A stretch of 64,000 nt of DNA from Collybiopsis luxurians FD-317 M1 (taxonomy: Eukaryota; Basidiomycota; Agaricomycetes; Agaricales; Omphalotaceae). Each line of letters begins with the position of its first letter. Positions within the stretch are counted from its first letter, which is position 1. The position numbers were made by a program, and so were the translations under genes. The stretch lies in NCBI GenBank assembly GCA_000827265.1, contig KN834750.1, positions 1,093,297-1,157,296 on the forward strand, read 5' to 3'. Of this stretch, positions 13,205 through 25,085 are shown one piece after another. The notes under the pieces were generated by a model, which was given only the letters and a program-made list of their open reading frames with translations, was not told where the DNA came from and did no database searches.

Positions 13205-14131
13205 TGTGTAAGTCGTCTGGGAACGCCTTTTTAGCGAGTACTAGGTGAGGGTGGTGGTGGTGGTAGGAAGAGAAGATCGTGACGGTGTTGGATCAAGTAT
13301 AAATACATGTTGCGGGAATTGCTGACCATTTTGAAAATTGCCGATATGCGACCGCTGTCTGAGCATTGCATTGCATCGCTATTCGCCTCATCGGAGCTTG
13401 AACGCGCAAACTTGAAGCCCTGGCGCCCGTCGATGCCCGCTAACCGGCTCAGGTACTCGCTAGCAAGTAAATCCCTCAAAAGTCCAATGAAACCCATCGT
13501 TGCCTCGCTGTTGTCAATATGATATTTAGGGTGCAGATTCTTCGCTGAAAACTGTTACCCTTCACGCGGATCTTACTGTCTTTATTCAGGTCAGATGTCT
13601 ACATGCAGGCAGGCGTTTGGACGCGTTACTGGGTGTCGCAGATCCGTTCAATGGGTTTTCACCAAGTTCCGGGTGCGCCACGTAAAACGGGGAACGATTC
13701 CGTTGACCATCCCCGCTGGAATCCTCGGCCTTGAATTCACTAAATGTCACCTGGCAGTACTCTTATGTCCTACTAGTCATAATCCTCGTCATAGAATCCG
13801 ATATGCACGCGTACCTTTCCACCCCACAAACCCAGGTCGGAGCGAACTCCTTTAGACTATTCTCCTGTCTACGCAAAACCTATAATTAACACTTTACATC
13901 CTATAACCTACTTATCTAATTTCCCAAAACACGTTCATGTATAACAAGGCAAAAGAATTTGTAGCAACGGTGAACAATATTAAAGATACGGGGTAATATT
14001 GATGACCCCAGACAACATTTGAATGGAAAAAAATAAAACATACCTACCCCACACGGGCAGTTCCAATCTCCGTTCAACACCTCCTACCGAGGATCACATA
14101 TTCTGCTTGCCTTTTCCCCTCACTCTTCCGT
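13205..14131. other. GDH2 upstream region and 3' flank of the SDR gene
   Basis: This stretch holds the 5' flank of GDH2 (minus strand) and a Pu/Py-skewed stretch (CACC repeats near 13240-13270). An ATG-initiated minus-strand ORF of 88 codons at 13231-13497 could be an upstream ORF in the GDH2 leader, but it resembles no known protein. The rest, up to the SDR stop at 14132, shows no gene. Confidence 0.45.
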
Positions 14132-15705
14132 TCAGACACCAGCCATTCCATCCCTGACATACTCCTCAAACAACGCTTTATAGTCCTTGTGCCACCTGCT
14201 CAGCGCCGGCCTACCTTCAGCAATATCTCCAGCACTCCACATGATCCTCAGCTCGTCCAGCTCCCTCCTGGTCTCATTATCGGGAACAAGTACATAAAAG
14301 TCCCCTGCCCGAACCTTGTCAAGCATATAAAGTACCGTCTCCTCTGGCGTCCATGCTCCCGCAGGTTTTTCCGCCTTGGTATGGGCACCAGTGATGCCAG
14401 TATGGGTCCATCCGGGGCTGTGAAGAATAGTATTTAGTATTAGCATGATATTGATTGGGAAAACCCACATAAATAGATGGGCAGTAACATTGCAATTGGG
14501 CCTTTCCCTCAGCTCGTGTGCCAGACTCTCGGTGAGAGATTTCACTGCGGCCTTGGAAGCATTGTATGCTGCGTTCCCGCTGGCAATAACGAATTACCAC
14601 GACATGAAAGGTCCGGCAGGCAGTAAGGGAGAGTAAAAAGTGTAGCAGTAAGTCATTACTCTTCTCGCAATGTATTGATGCAACATACGGTGGGTTCGTT
14701 ATTCCTGAATGAGAATTTTAGTCAATGAAAGGACCAGAAACAATCGACGATATTTGCCTTGCTTAGATCCAGTGTTGATAATCATGCCTTGATTCTCTTG
14801 ATGAAGCATGAACTGATACAGGAGGTTTAGGACGGGCCGATATTCATGATACGATACTTACGGGAACGAACGTTTGCTGAACGTTGATAATCCTAAAGAT
14901 GATAAGATGACAGCTCCAGGTAAGAGCAAACGCAATTTACCCAAAAAGATTGACATCGAAGATGGTCTTCCAAGCGTCTATGCCATTCCAAGAGGTACCC
15001 TTCAAACCAATCCCAGCGTTGTTCATCAAAACTGCAACCTGAGCAAAGGTGAGTATCGTACACGGTGATCTCGGGGAGCAGATTGCTGAGAGAGCACTGG
15101 AGACGTTACGAGATACATATCAGAGGATAAGGATAAAAAATCGGATAGGACAAATGTGGAGGAACATGAATGATAGGGACAGAAATGAATAAGGAGATAG
15201 CAAGAGGAGTGTCACGGAGGAAAAACGTGTCGGCGATAACAACAGTGGCCTTTCGGACGTTCCAGGGCAGGACCACGATTCTCACCTCGCCCCAGAGTTC
15301 GTAAACTTTTTCCTTCAAGTTCACGACCTGGCTCAGGTTGGAAACGTCGGTGGGTACGATCAGAACATTGACAGAGCCAACGATAGCTGCAACTTCTTTC
15401 CCGACCTGCTGAAGCCGGGTTTCGTCGACATCGGCAATCGCAATCTTTAATTTCAGTCTGCGACGGTCAATGAGAGAAAAGTTCCGATGCTATCTAAGGA
15501 AGACGAACTTGGCAAGTTCGAGCGCTGCAGCCCTTCCAATGCCTGAAGCAGCGCCGGTTATGACGGCGACACGGCCTTCGTGAAAGATTGGATGGACTTC
15601 GTCACCAAGGCCAGCACTGTCTGGCTTGAAGGAGGCTGAAAAGGCGCCCCTTAACGGTGACCCGTTACGACTTGTGTGATTCGAAAGTGCTGGACGTTCG
15701 AGCAT
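14132..15705 (-). CDS. short-chain dehydrogenase/reductase (SDR), substrate unknown
   Basis: A classical SDR, an NAD(P)-dependent oxidoreductase. It starts MLERPALSNHTSRNG and has a ~45-residue leader before the Rossmann glycine motif TGAASGIGRAAALELAK. Then follow IAIADVDETRLQQ, PTDVSNLSQV, the active-site Tyr/Lys in AYNASKAAVKSLTESLAHEL, and HPGWTHTGITGAHTKAEKP. The tail ends RWHKDYKALFEEYVRDGMAGV, which resembles SDRs that fungal annotations describe as NAD(P)-binding proteins of unknown substrate. Several introns are required; the first follows ELAK and one separates the two catalytic-domain blocks near 14.4-14.5 kb. No hydrophobic anchor is evident downstream of the chosen Met. Neighbours give no clue to its substrate. 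Confidence 0.88.
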
Positions 15706-16208
15706 GATGTGAAAGGGCTGGAGAGCGAAGGCCGTATAAATATGAATGAGGAGCGAGAAGAGTAATGAGAAGTTGAGGAGAAGCAAGGTATTTATTTCCT
15801 CAGGCGCCTACCAATTTTCGTGACATCATCATCCCTTTTCAAGTTGAACCCCAAAATCCACGTTTCCATCCTCGTGCAGCCCAAGCCGACAGTATCGCAA
15901 TTTAGCGCGAGATTCGCCAGAAATCACACTCAATTTTGGAAGAACTAATACCCAATATTTACGGTAGTGGTGGCAACTCTCATATATAGAACAGAAATAT
16001 ATAAATTGGTACTAGAGCGACAGACAGGTCAGGTTGACGACTGAACAATGAGCAATTTGTGAGAAGAGAGTACCGTGAATCACATCAGAAAACAGACAGA
16101 AGAAAGTAGAGACGTTGATCAGTGAAGGAAGTTGAAAGAAAAAAACCGAGTCAGAGGTATCATGGATTTCGCAACTCACACAAGTGTCCATAAGAACTCA
16201 CACATCGC
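15706..16208. other. intergenic region
   Basis: This segment holds the promoter side of the SDR gene and the 3' flank of vts1, both on the minus strand. Short TA-rich stretches such as ATATATAG near 15980 and ATATATAAA near 16010 occur. I see no coding potential. Confidence 0.5.
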
Positions 16209-18241
16209 TCAGGCAGACTTGAGCGTCGGAGCGGCACTAGGAGGCTGGCTGCTTGGTGGTCCTCCCTCAATTCCCATCTTCTTCCTCACAAGCTCAAATG
16301 TCTTCAACATCTTTCTCCTAGCTCCAAGAGCCGCAACTCCCTTAGCCTCCAACTGCGCCTCATCGAGCACAACCATATCCTGCCATTTCATGCCTTCAAA
16401 GTTGGGAGTATACTTGTGCAGCCGCAAACTCCTCAACCACCCAGGCACATCATTGAGCAACTGAGGATCGACATCTTCTTCCCCTTTGGGTGTAGCCCCA
16501 CCGGCCGTACTCCCAGGACTCTTTACAGACCTCGCACTCGCAGGTCCTCTCCTCGAATTGACACCAGCGCTCGCAGGCCCACCCTGCATTCCCATCCATC
16601 CCCCCTGTCCAAAACCACTCGCGGCCATCTGAGCTGCAAGCAACTGTGCTTCGGGAGAAATTCCCATCGCAGTGAGCATCTGCATATTGAAGGGCGCGAT
16701 CGGCGACATCCCGAGATTAGGCATACCCATTGCTCCAAGGCCTGGGCTTCCCATGCCCATCCCAAACCCGCCAGCACCCATCTGCATTCCTAAACCATTC
16801 AAACCTGCCATAGCATTGGCCAGGCTATTTTCATCCATTCGGTTCGACGAAGTATTCGAGAGCGCCGGGCTCCGAGCGCCCATCCCACCCCACCCCACCC
16901 CCGGCGCACCAGCACCAAAGTTGGCGTTCTTCATCCTGCTATTCCCCTGATGCTGAACGTCATCGTCGTTGTTGCTTTTATTATTTCGTCTATGGATCGT
17001 AGGGTCGCCCATACGAGGAACGCCAGGAGCCGCGTTCTTATTGGCAGACCACTCGTTCAGTTTGGAAGCAGCAGCATCGAGGCTTCGAGTATCCTTCTGG
17101 AACATGGGTATAAGTGGAGTGTTGACCATGCTCGCCCAGCTTCCATCTCCGGTAGGGACAGTAACCTCATTCGTTGAAGCGCTGGGAGCCGCTCCTCGGG
17201 GCGAGCCGATAGTACCTGAAAACTCGGTGCTCTTGGGGCGAGAGTTGCTGATTAGAACATCCTGTGCTCCGCCATTCTGCTCTGCGACTTGACCAAGCTG
17301 CGAACTGCCGGCAGCCGCCCAAGTAGCGCGGTTTTCAGTGCCAGCCGAAGCCAGTACAGGGGCAGATATCCTGTGCGCAGCATTACTCGCTTTAAACTTG
17401 GCACGCTGCTGCGCAAGAGTGGCGGCGGGATCAGATGTGGCAAGGGCAGCTGAATCTGGAGAGAGGAAATTTGACGAATTATCAAGAGCAAGCGACTGGC
17501 GATTGCCGGGACCTGTACTGCCGCTAAAGTTACGAGCGGTAGGAGAAGCAGGAAGCCCAGACTTGAGCCCCGGAGATTTAAGAGTCGCAAGCTTGGCTTC
17601 CATCTGGCTTTGCATGGAGCCTAAGGAGAATATGTCAATTTCTTGTTAGAATACAAGGCGAGACTCGTACCACCCATTGCGGGACTCAGTAGAGCAGTCA
17701 TTGGATCTGATCTAGCCATTTGTTGAAGAACAGTGATGAAAAAGCGGATTTGAACTTGAGTTGAATGTTGAAGAAGACTGTAAAGAGCGGCTGTGCGCTC
17801 AGCTTCGGAAAGAACCTTGAACCCTGTTTACAATAGATTGAGACATGCCTCAAAGGTCGGCGAGAGTGGACATACATTGCTCGATGGCGGAAAGTTCTTC
17901 TTTAAAATTAACGTCCAGAGAAGCTGCAGCCATTTCCTCTAGCGTAGCTTCGTAATTCTGGAGATTTTCAAACCATTGATCGAGAGCTTCAGCTAAATAA
18001 AATTCGATTAAGCAAAATCGAGAAACGACATGCAACCAAGCCTACCCTCTGGAGTTTGCTGAAAGATGCCAGCGCTACCTAACAGTTCACTGGTAGGACG
18101 AGCACTGTTTCCTGCACCCGGCCTCGGCGAAGGCGGAGCAGCAAATCCAGCTCGAGTGGCTCCCATGGACTGGCGGTTCTTGCCAGGATCGTTGGGACCC
18201 GGAGAAGGACTTGGGCTAGTTGACGGAGGACGAAAACTCAT
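16209..18241 (-). CDS. vts1: SAM-domain RNA-binding post-transcriptional regulator, Vts1/Smaug family
   Basis: Vts1 binds hairpins in mRNAs through its SAM domain and recruits decay factors. Four exons (18046-18241, 17876-17992, 17671-17823, 16209-17620) join to 625 residues. The SAM domain lies about 70 residues before the C-terminus: [20 protein letters not shown], then [21 protein letters not shown], including the Leu/Gly/Ala/Arg residues that form the RNA-binding face. The N-terminal conserved block ([20 protein letters not shown] ... [20 protein letters not shown]) matches the fungal Vts1 N-terminal region. The middle is low complexity, first Ser/Ala/Pro-rich and then Gly/Met-rich ([19 protein letters not shown]), as expected for an unstructured linker. 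All splice sites are canonical. Confidence 0.94.
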
Positions 18242-18738
18242 AGTGATATTTGGATAAAGAATACAAAGAGAAAAAAGGCGAGAACTGGGGGATAAGACCG
18301 GGGTTTGCTGGGACTAGTAAGGACTGTTCACTGGTGAAACGATTTTCCTTGTTATACTCGTCAGAGTCGTGATAAATTGTCCGGACTTCGAGTCTGTGGA
18401 CTAGCTAGAAAACAAACTGCCAAAAAAAAATTGCAGCAACGTTTGTGGTTCTAGACGAGACCAGCGGATCCTGCCGGTCTAGCGAAGTACGCGAATATGG
18501 CCTACGCAAGAAATGGCGAGCAAAGCGTGGAGAACGGTGAGGAAAAAGTCTTTCGAGAATGAAAGCCTTGGTAAAGAAGAAAGCTTGAAAATTGCTGGCA
18601 GTTCAACCGACAGCGGGGCTGACTAATCGTGATGACGGTCAGACGTGTTTCACTTCAAAAATCGAATAGCCTCTGTTGACCTGTAATTATAAAGCTGTAA
18701 CAACACCAACAATAATAATAGAAACAATAGAAACTATT
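18242..18738. other. intergenic region
   Basis: This segment lies between the vts1 start (minus strand) and the end of the archaemetzincin gene. It contains an A9 run near 18423 and (AAT)n-like sequence near 18710. No gene is supported. Confidence 0.5.
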
Positions 18739-20038
18739 CTAGAGTCTGCCTCTAATCCAGGCAGAAAAGGCAGAAAAGTGATGCACATCTTGCAATTGAT
18801 ATCGTTCGCAATATTCCAGCAAAGCTCGATATCGCGATTCTGCAGTGGTATTACACGCCTGTAGCACCTTTGCTAAATCAACGGGGCAAATATACGGTGG
18901 CGTCTTCAGCCAAGGACGCTGTCCCCTGCATTGCGCATGCATAATACACGCAATGATCCAATCCGAAGCAATGTCCCAGTTCGTGGCTTGCTGTTCGGCA
19001 AACTCGGGCCAGCCACAACCCAGAGAGAGTGGAAGGAGATAGGTGCGAAGGTAGGCCACAATGGGCTTCTAACGCTGCATACATTGGACCAGTCCGGGGA
19101 TCCCTCGCCTGTAAGTCATTTTTCGCCTTCCTCTTCTTCTTCGGAGGCTCCGAAGTGCATTGTCGCACATACTCCTCACAATGGGAGGCCGGCCACGCGT
19201 GCTCCCTATTCACATTCTGTTGTTCGTCAATTGCAGGATTATACCGCGCCGTACTGACAACAGCCACACGACTTCCCCCATACGCGCGCCCACAGGCAAA
19301 ATCATCATCATCATTCTCGTAGATATCGTGTGACACAAGTAAAAGCAAGGCGTACGCGTCATTGGGCAGGAGCGATATTGCAGCATCGAGGAGATCATCA
19401 AGATTTAGCTGTCGACTAAACAAACCATCCGAGTTTTTCGATACTCGACTGCGTATTCGAACGCATTCGGTACCGATATTGAGTCCTATATGAGTCAGAC
19501 GGTCCTTAGTTTTGGCTCTGGCTCGGCTCCGTTGGGAATCACCCTCGTCCCAGCTGGTATATGCAAGCTGCGCAGGCAGTTTCTTTACGGGCACACCATG
19601 ATAAAACGCTGCCAAATAGTCAACGACTTCCTGAGTGTCGGGCGGTTCGATTGCAGAGGAGGCTTTGAAGCTCCCTGGCTGGGTCCACGAACGAATGCCG
19701 TCAACGCTGGGGTCCAAAGAGGGTGGTTGAGCAACGTAGATAATCCCTCTTTCTTGGGAGATGTGGTTCCGGTCTTTCGACCGTATCCAAGAGCGTAGGC
19801 TTTGTGCGGGATACTTTGGATCAAGAGCTAATTCATCATCGGGAAGGACCAATGGAGCAGGAAACACGGTAATTGCAGGCACAGATGGCACAGGAGGAGC
19901 TCTTCCCTGTGTAGTGACCGCAGCGGCGCGTTTTTGGACAGAAGTCCACTGAAACCCAGCTTCGGCCGCATAATTAGAGGGTTCAAGAGTTACTCTAGAA
20001 TGAGCGCAAACTTTTTCTGTGGTCGCGGTGGAAGTCAT
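18739..20038 (-). CDS. archaemetzincin-like metalloprotease with an apparent frameshift near the C-terminus
   Basis: This zinc peptidase of the archaemetzincin (AMZ) family is encoded by what looks like a single long exon. The likely start is MTSTATTEKVCAHS; the frame is open further upstream, but an added N-terminus overlaps the promoter. The zinc site is clear: ASHELGHCFGLDHC, then the family-specific CxMQG in YYACAMQGTASLAED. Directly after LAED the frame runs into a stop (TVYLPR then stop), while the +1 frame continues with PPYICPVDLAKVLQAC and a further ~35 residues to 18739. No intron fits in the few bases available. Either a real indel has removed the last ~50 residues, or there is a base error in the assembly. 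Upstream, IGTECVRIRSR and NDAYALLLLVSHDIYENDDD match AMZ proteins. It lies 79 bp downstream of the epoxide hydrolase stop. Confidence 0.82.
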
Positions 20039-20117
20039 AGTAAAAGGAGAAAATAGACGCCAATAGAATTTCAGGTTCTTCGTGATAAGTATACAACAAC
20101 ACGGCAAGAAAGTTACT

Positions 20118-21770
20118 TTACAATTTCGATTTCGGCCTCTTGTCATAGCCGTTGTTTCCCGGGACCACACCGTACGCTGGACCCTGCTTTCCGAACATTC
20201 TCCTCAGATCGCCGACCAATTCCTCAGGACATTCGTGGGCAGCGAAATGGCCTCCTGCAGAATGCTCCGATTGGAATACGAGTTTACCAAGGTTGTGATT
20301 GAATCTAGCAGCACGATTGAGATCATGTCAGAAACTTGGACAGCAACGTACTTTCTCGGCGCATGGAAAAGTTCTTTCGGGAAAAAGGATATTCCCAATG
20401 GGATGGTGGGTTTGTAGGCCGGAAGCTGAATGAAAGTCCTATTCGAATGTATAACCTCATAATATATGCGAACTGAAGCAGCAGGACCAGCGCGAGAGAA
20501 GTAGTAAATTGACACCCATGTTAAAACTGCAATCAAATTCCTGATCAGTTTCCAGAATTCCCAGGGAAGTTCAATTGTGGATGGAGTGGGGATAAAATGG
20601 GCTTCATACATACTTTCATCGTCCGTCCAAGGATACTTATCAGTCCAATTGACAAGCTTTTCGTAAATCCAAGCAAGCAACCCGACAGGGGAATCCGCGA
20701 GTGAGTATCCTAATGTTTGCGGTTGGGTAGCCTGCAATTTAAAATACCCTGTTCCTTCCTTTTCAAACCAAGCGTCCCGTTCGAAACCTGCCTTTTCGCT
20801 CTCGGAGTAAGGGGTGATTAAATGTTGGATGTAGAGGATTGGGTTGAAGCGGAATCGGAGCGGAGAACCTCTAACGAGCGAACAGTCAGTCGAAATCTGG
20901 TCAGAATACTCAGAAGAGAACGCACGTGGGCATATTGATGTGCCAGGCTTTAGCATGCTCTCCTCCGTATTTCTGAGCTATAATGCGGCTTATCTGTTCC
21001 TTCATCAAACTCTAATCTCACTGACAGGGTGGATGACTGACCAAGGAGCCCCAATCACCTCCTTGGGCGACTTTGGATGGAGAAAGAGATCAGTATCATT
21101 AGTGGGCCTTGGTATATATAGTGTTGCTGACCATATTCACGGTACCCAAGAGCAAGCATAAGTTTATGGCCAACCTACGTGAAGGAACATAAGTACATAG
21201 CCACTACTGTTATGGACGTTAAGTACCTCTGCATATTGATCGGCAGCAAATCCGGTGTTGCGAGCACCTTCGGAAAATCCGAATCCTGGTAGACTGAAGG
21301 TTACAACATGAAAACTAGGAAATTTGGGCGAAGATTGGAGAAGAAGAGGCAAAATTTTTCGGACTTCAATGAAGCTTCCTGGCCCTAGAAGGTTCACCGT
21401 TCACAGTCAAAATATCGATCTGTACTGAGTTAGTAAGGAAAGACTCGCATCCGTGAATGAAAAGCAACGGAATGGCCTTCGGGATGTTGCTCTTCTTGTG
21501 AACATAATGGATGTTGAATGTCCCAAAGCCGTCCACATTAATATCTGTAGTAAACTGGGGCAACTCTTGATTCAACATGGCTTCTTCAGCCCTCCAATCG
21601 TACCCATCTTTCCAGCGAGTGACCAATCGTTTGATGTCGGCCAATGGAACTCCATAATTCCACTTGGCTCCTTCCAATTCATCTGGAAATTCAACCAAGG
21701 CGAGTTTTTGACGGAGAGCATCGAGCCTGGAATCAGGTATGGAGATTTTGAAAGGAATCTCAGGCGACAT
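20118..21770 (-). CDS. epoxide hydrolase, alpha/beta-hydrolase fold with EHN domain
   Basis: This microsomal-type epoxide hydrolase opens epoxides to diols. The N-terminal EHN region starts [20 protein letters not shown] and includes [16 protein letters not shown]. It is followed by HGWPGSF (oxyanion hole), [37 protein letters not shown] (nucleophile Asp), the lid segment [20 protein letters not shown] with its Tyr, and GGHFAAHE (catalytic His), ending DKRPKSKL. Seven or more exons are needed. The intron after HG (about 21385-21448) works only with a GC donor (GAT|GCGAGT...TAG|GG), which rebuilds HGWPGS exactly. No N-terminal membrane helix is seen, unlike the animal microsomal enzyme. The archaemetzincin gene follows on the same strand. 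Confidence 0.92.
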
Positions 21771-22039
21771 TGTGGAAAAGAAAGAACCGGTTACGGTTTG
21801 GGACTAACCCGAATTACCGAAGTTGGTGTCATTGTAAGGACTGAACCTTATCAAACGGTAAGAAAGCTGCTGCCAGGTCAATATTTGCTGGTAGAATGGA
21901 AAGATCTCAAAGTGATAACCAGAGTTTGGCGGAGTGCATGGTCAAAGCGGGGTGAATTCCTGACGTCATCGATTTAAGGCAGGTCAATAATCATAACGTC
22001 GCTACCAGTGTGTACTACATCCCTAATAGTAACAAGTCA

Positions 22040-23962
22040 TCAAGGAGAGTTGGTATTAATAGCCGTAACCATAACATCGAGAGCAGCTAGCTGTCCCCAG
22101 GTTGTAAAGGCCTGCGGAGGTCCTGGCCAGCTAGACGAATATGACGTTCCATTGGCTGCGAGCTCTAGAAGAGCATTGTACTAGAAACAACCCGTTAACC
22201 GCTAGCACCAAGCTTTTACAATGACGCCCACCTGAACATCGTTATAGCTATGAATCAAAATTTGAAGGGCAGTGTTGTCGCTACTTCGTACACTAACTTC
22301 ATCGAGGCCTCGGATAAATATCGCTGCGTACCGTCAACCTTCAGAGAGAATGCATAGTACGAAAAAAAAAAACAGACCTTTGAAGCCCACGCCATCGTTG
22401 TTGGCAGTTGGACTAGCTCCTTCTGTAATAATACCATTGCTTCCTTCCCAGACGGAAGATTTAATAGCACCAGCCGCAATATTCGTCATCCTTTAACTCT
22501 TTAAGTATACAAATAAGAACGATAACCACTTAAATAAACTCACAGTGATGTCCAAGCGGAGTTTCCAGTGACGTCCTTCAGTACACTGAGTCCCTCCAGA
22601 TATTTTCCCGAGTTGTACGTGAAAAGCCATGTGTCGGGGGATCTTGCGCAACTCGCGCCATCCACAGTATCAAGAACAAGGTTGTTCGGATTGATCTGGA
22701 GGTTCTGAATCCATTGCGCACTCAGTATCGCCGCATTCGTGTATGTTGAGTCACCAGTAGTTTCCGCGAGAAATGCAGAAAGCCTAATTGGTTCCATTCA
22801 ATCAACACCTCCGCAGAATGCGCTTGAAACATACGTCACGTAAAGCCTGTTCTCCGCGGTGAGCAAGACCACATGCTGACGATAAACGAGGAACACTCAC
22901 CCGGTCGTGATGGAATTGATGCTTGTATCATCGGCAGTTGGACGCTGGGTCCTTTGCGATCAGGTTGCTCTAAGGAATCAAAAGTATCCAACCCACCCAA
23001 AATACTCCTCCTGCCATAGATTCTGAGCGAATGGGATCGGTGAGTACGAGACCTGCGGAAGGAAATTGGCAACTCTTACCTCCAAAACAAGTCCCGGCTA
23101 TCGCAAAATCCTTATTGGGCTGTCTTCCTGAGCTTGCATCTGCAGCAGTCACAACGCTTCGAGGGAGCGTCAGAAAGAGACAAGAGTCGTAGAACGATGA
23201 TGCCCACTATTGCGATACATGATTCCAAGTCGCAGTCGCCATCGACAGCATGCTTTCATCCTATAAATCAATCGTCGCAACTTATACATTGAAAAATCCG
23301 AACGGTATCATACATCGTATGCCCTGTATGCGTAGTATGCAGCGGTTGCCCACCACCTGGGAGTTAATTAGCAATCGAGGATGTCTAGAAAGTACCTGCG
23401 ACGCACATTGCATCGTCGTTGAACTGCGAGGAATGTACTTGGTGTCAAGAGGACTAGGTAAACATCATAAAACTCACCCTAGAGACCGAAAATAATAAGA
23501 GCAGAGAATTGAAAAATAGAACGATCCACGAACCCAAACTGATCAAAATTTGGGAACAGATTGAAAGCCGTTTGGAGACCATTGACGACTTGGCTCCGAT
23601 AGGTGGTTGTTCCGGCTAAATGGTCGAAGTTGGCCATCGCGGAGAAGACATTTCCTGACTGCCAGTATCCAATACCTGACAATTTTATTGAGCATTTCTT
23701 CAAACGATTCAATTGCATCAAAGCGTCACCGTTAAATTGGGCGTTCGAAGCATCAAGCTCAGGAAGAATGGTGTTGATCGCGTTTTCAGCGATTGAAATG
23801 CGTTCAGCGAGTAGGCGAGAGTTGGAAAATTCCTGCAAAGTCGATTATTCACAACTCTTCCGTCAAAAAAAATGTAATAACCCTCCAAGACAAGGGGACA
23901 CCCAAATCCTGAGCAAAAGCTAAACTCGGAAGAAGAGCAAGAAAGAGCGCGAAGGGAGCCAT
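22040..23962 (-). CDS. secreted glycoside hydrolase family 76 (alpha-1,6-mannanase type)
   Basis: This is a predicted secreted enzyme of the GH76 family, which acts on alpha-1,6-mannan backbones of fungal walls. It starts MAPFALFLALLPSLAFAQ, a clear signal peptide. The conserved active-site Asp pair appears in FNDDAM followed by WWATAAYYAYRAYD. Further family blocks are GYWQSGNVFSAMANFDHLAG, RLSAFLAETTGDSTYTNAA and WLFTYNSGKYLEGLSVL, then GIITEGASPTANNDGVGFKG. The end is QLAALDVMVTAINTNSP (stop at 22040). At least ten exons are needed, and I have not placed every boundary between 22.8 and 23.5 kb. Upstream is a 1.1-kb gene-free region. It is probably involved in wall remodelling or mycophagy rather than housekeeping. 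Confidence 0.88.
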
Positions 23963-25085
23963 CGGGAAGGTCTTGGGAGCCTCTGAACCACAAGACCTTT
24001 ATATTTCCACAGGTAGGAGCCTCCGCATAGTTCTTTGAAATTCGGTGGCTTCTTTCTCGCCAGAGCATATGCGGAGAGTTTTCAGTGAGGACGACTCAAT
24101 GTTATGACGAGAGAACAGGCAATCTGCTGACCACAGCCGACTTCAAATTAATTTTGAACTCGCGAATATGTTTGCAGCATATGATTTGAGGAGCATGCTT
24201 TAATCGTTACTATACAGTAGATGCTTCGGGACGGGAGTCAAGCATCTCTTCTGCCGTAGGGGTACTTGGCTACCGAGGCTGTGGATGGTTCGGTAGTCGT
24301 ACCTCCCGGGAACCTCCATATTTTGAAGCGTAGGAACAATAATATGGGACCGACCTATTTCAGCAAGTTCCAGCGCAGTGGAATCGGAGTTGCGTCCTTA
24401 TAAGTGGAGACTGTGAGTTGACTTCAGTTTGAGCTGCGGCCAAGTTGCAGCCATCCGACATTATGTAAGTAACAGGGCTTGTAGCCGGTGTGGTGGTGAT
24501 AGAGAAATCTAGTGGTTTGATTCACAATAACATTGGCGAAGCCTGCAATCAGTTGACTCTAGAGCCTGCCCCGAGTTTCGCATTTATCTCCACTTCGTTC
24601 CTGTCAAGTTCCTGTGCTTGCCAGTGGGCACGTACTGATCAGCAACTGGGCGCTGCGCCATGCACTTATACGCGGTCGTATCTTCACAGACTACTATCTT
24701 TTTGCAGTTCAAGCAACCACGATGTAAGCTCAGTTTCTTCGTTCCCAGCTATAGTATAATGAACAAGTGTCTCAGATATCACAATGATGCGCATGCAGGT
24801 GAACAAACATAATACAGAGGATCAAACACAGGTGTAGCCTTTCCATTGACTCCGAAGGCCATGATTCTTCGGTTTTGAACTGAGGCGCGCTGTTCCAATG
24901 GATCACCGAACACTACAAACTTAACGAGCAGTGATCCTTTAAGGGCATCTTGATGTCGTTGATGGTTTGAAAGACGCTAAAATGACTTTGGCTCACTTGG
25001 GCACATTTTCTCTTCTCCTTTGCCCCAACTATATTTCTTTCTCTCTTTTTGACACTCCTTTATTCCTGTATTTCGAGTCCTCTCG
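23963..25085. other. intergenic, divergent promoter region
   Basis: This is about 1.1 kb between the divergent GH76 (-) and DUF6534 (+) genes. It contains an imperfect inverted repeat at 24261-24303, reported separately. An 89-codon ORF at 24490-24759 (+) has no recognisable features. A pyrimidine-rich tract (24990-25080) directly precedes the DUF6534 start. Confidence 0.5.
24261..24303. repeat. imperfect inverted repeat (hairpin)
   Basis: The left arm GGTACTTGGCTACCGA pairs with the right arm TCGGTAGTCGTACC: a 7-bp CTACCGA/TCGGTAG stem and a 5-bp GGTAC/GTACC stem separated by a small internal loop. It lies in the gene-free region, about 300 bp upstream of the GH76 start codon. Its function is unknown. 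Confidence 0.5.
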
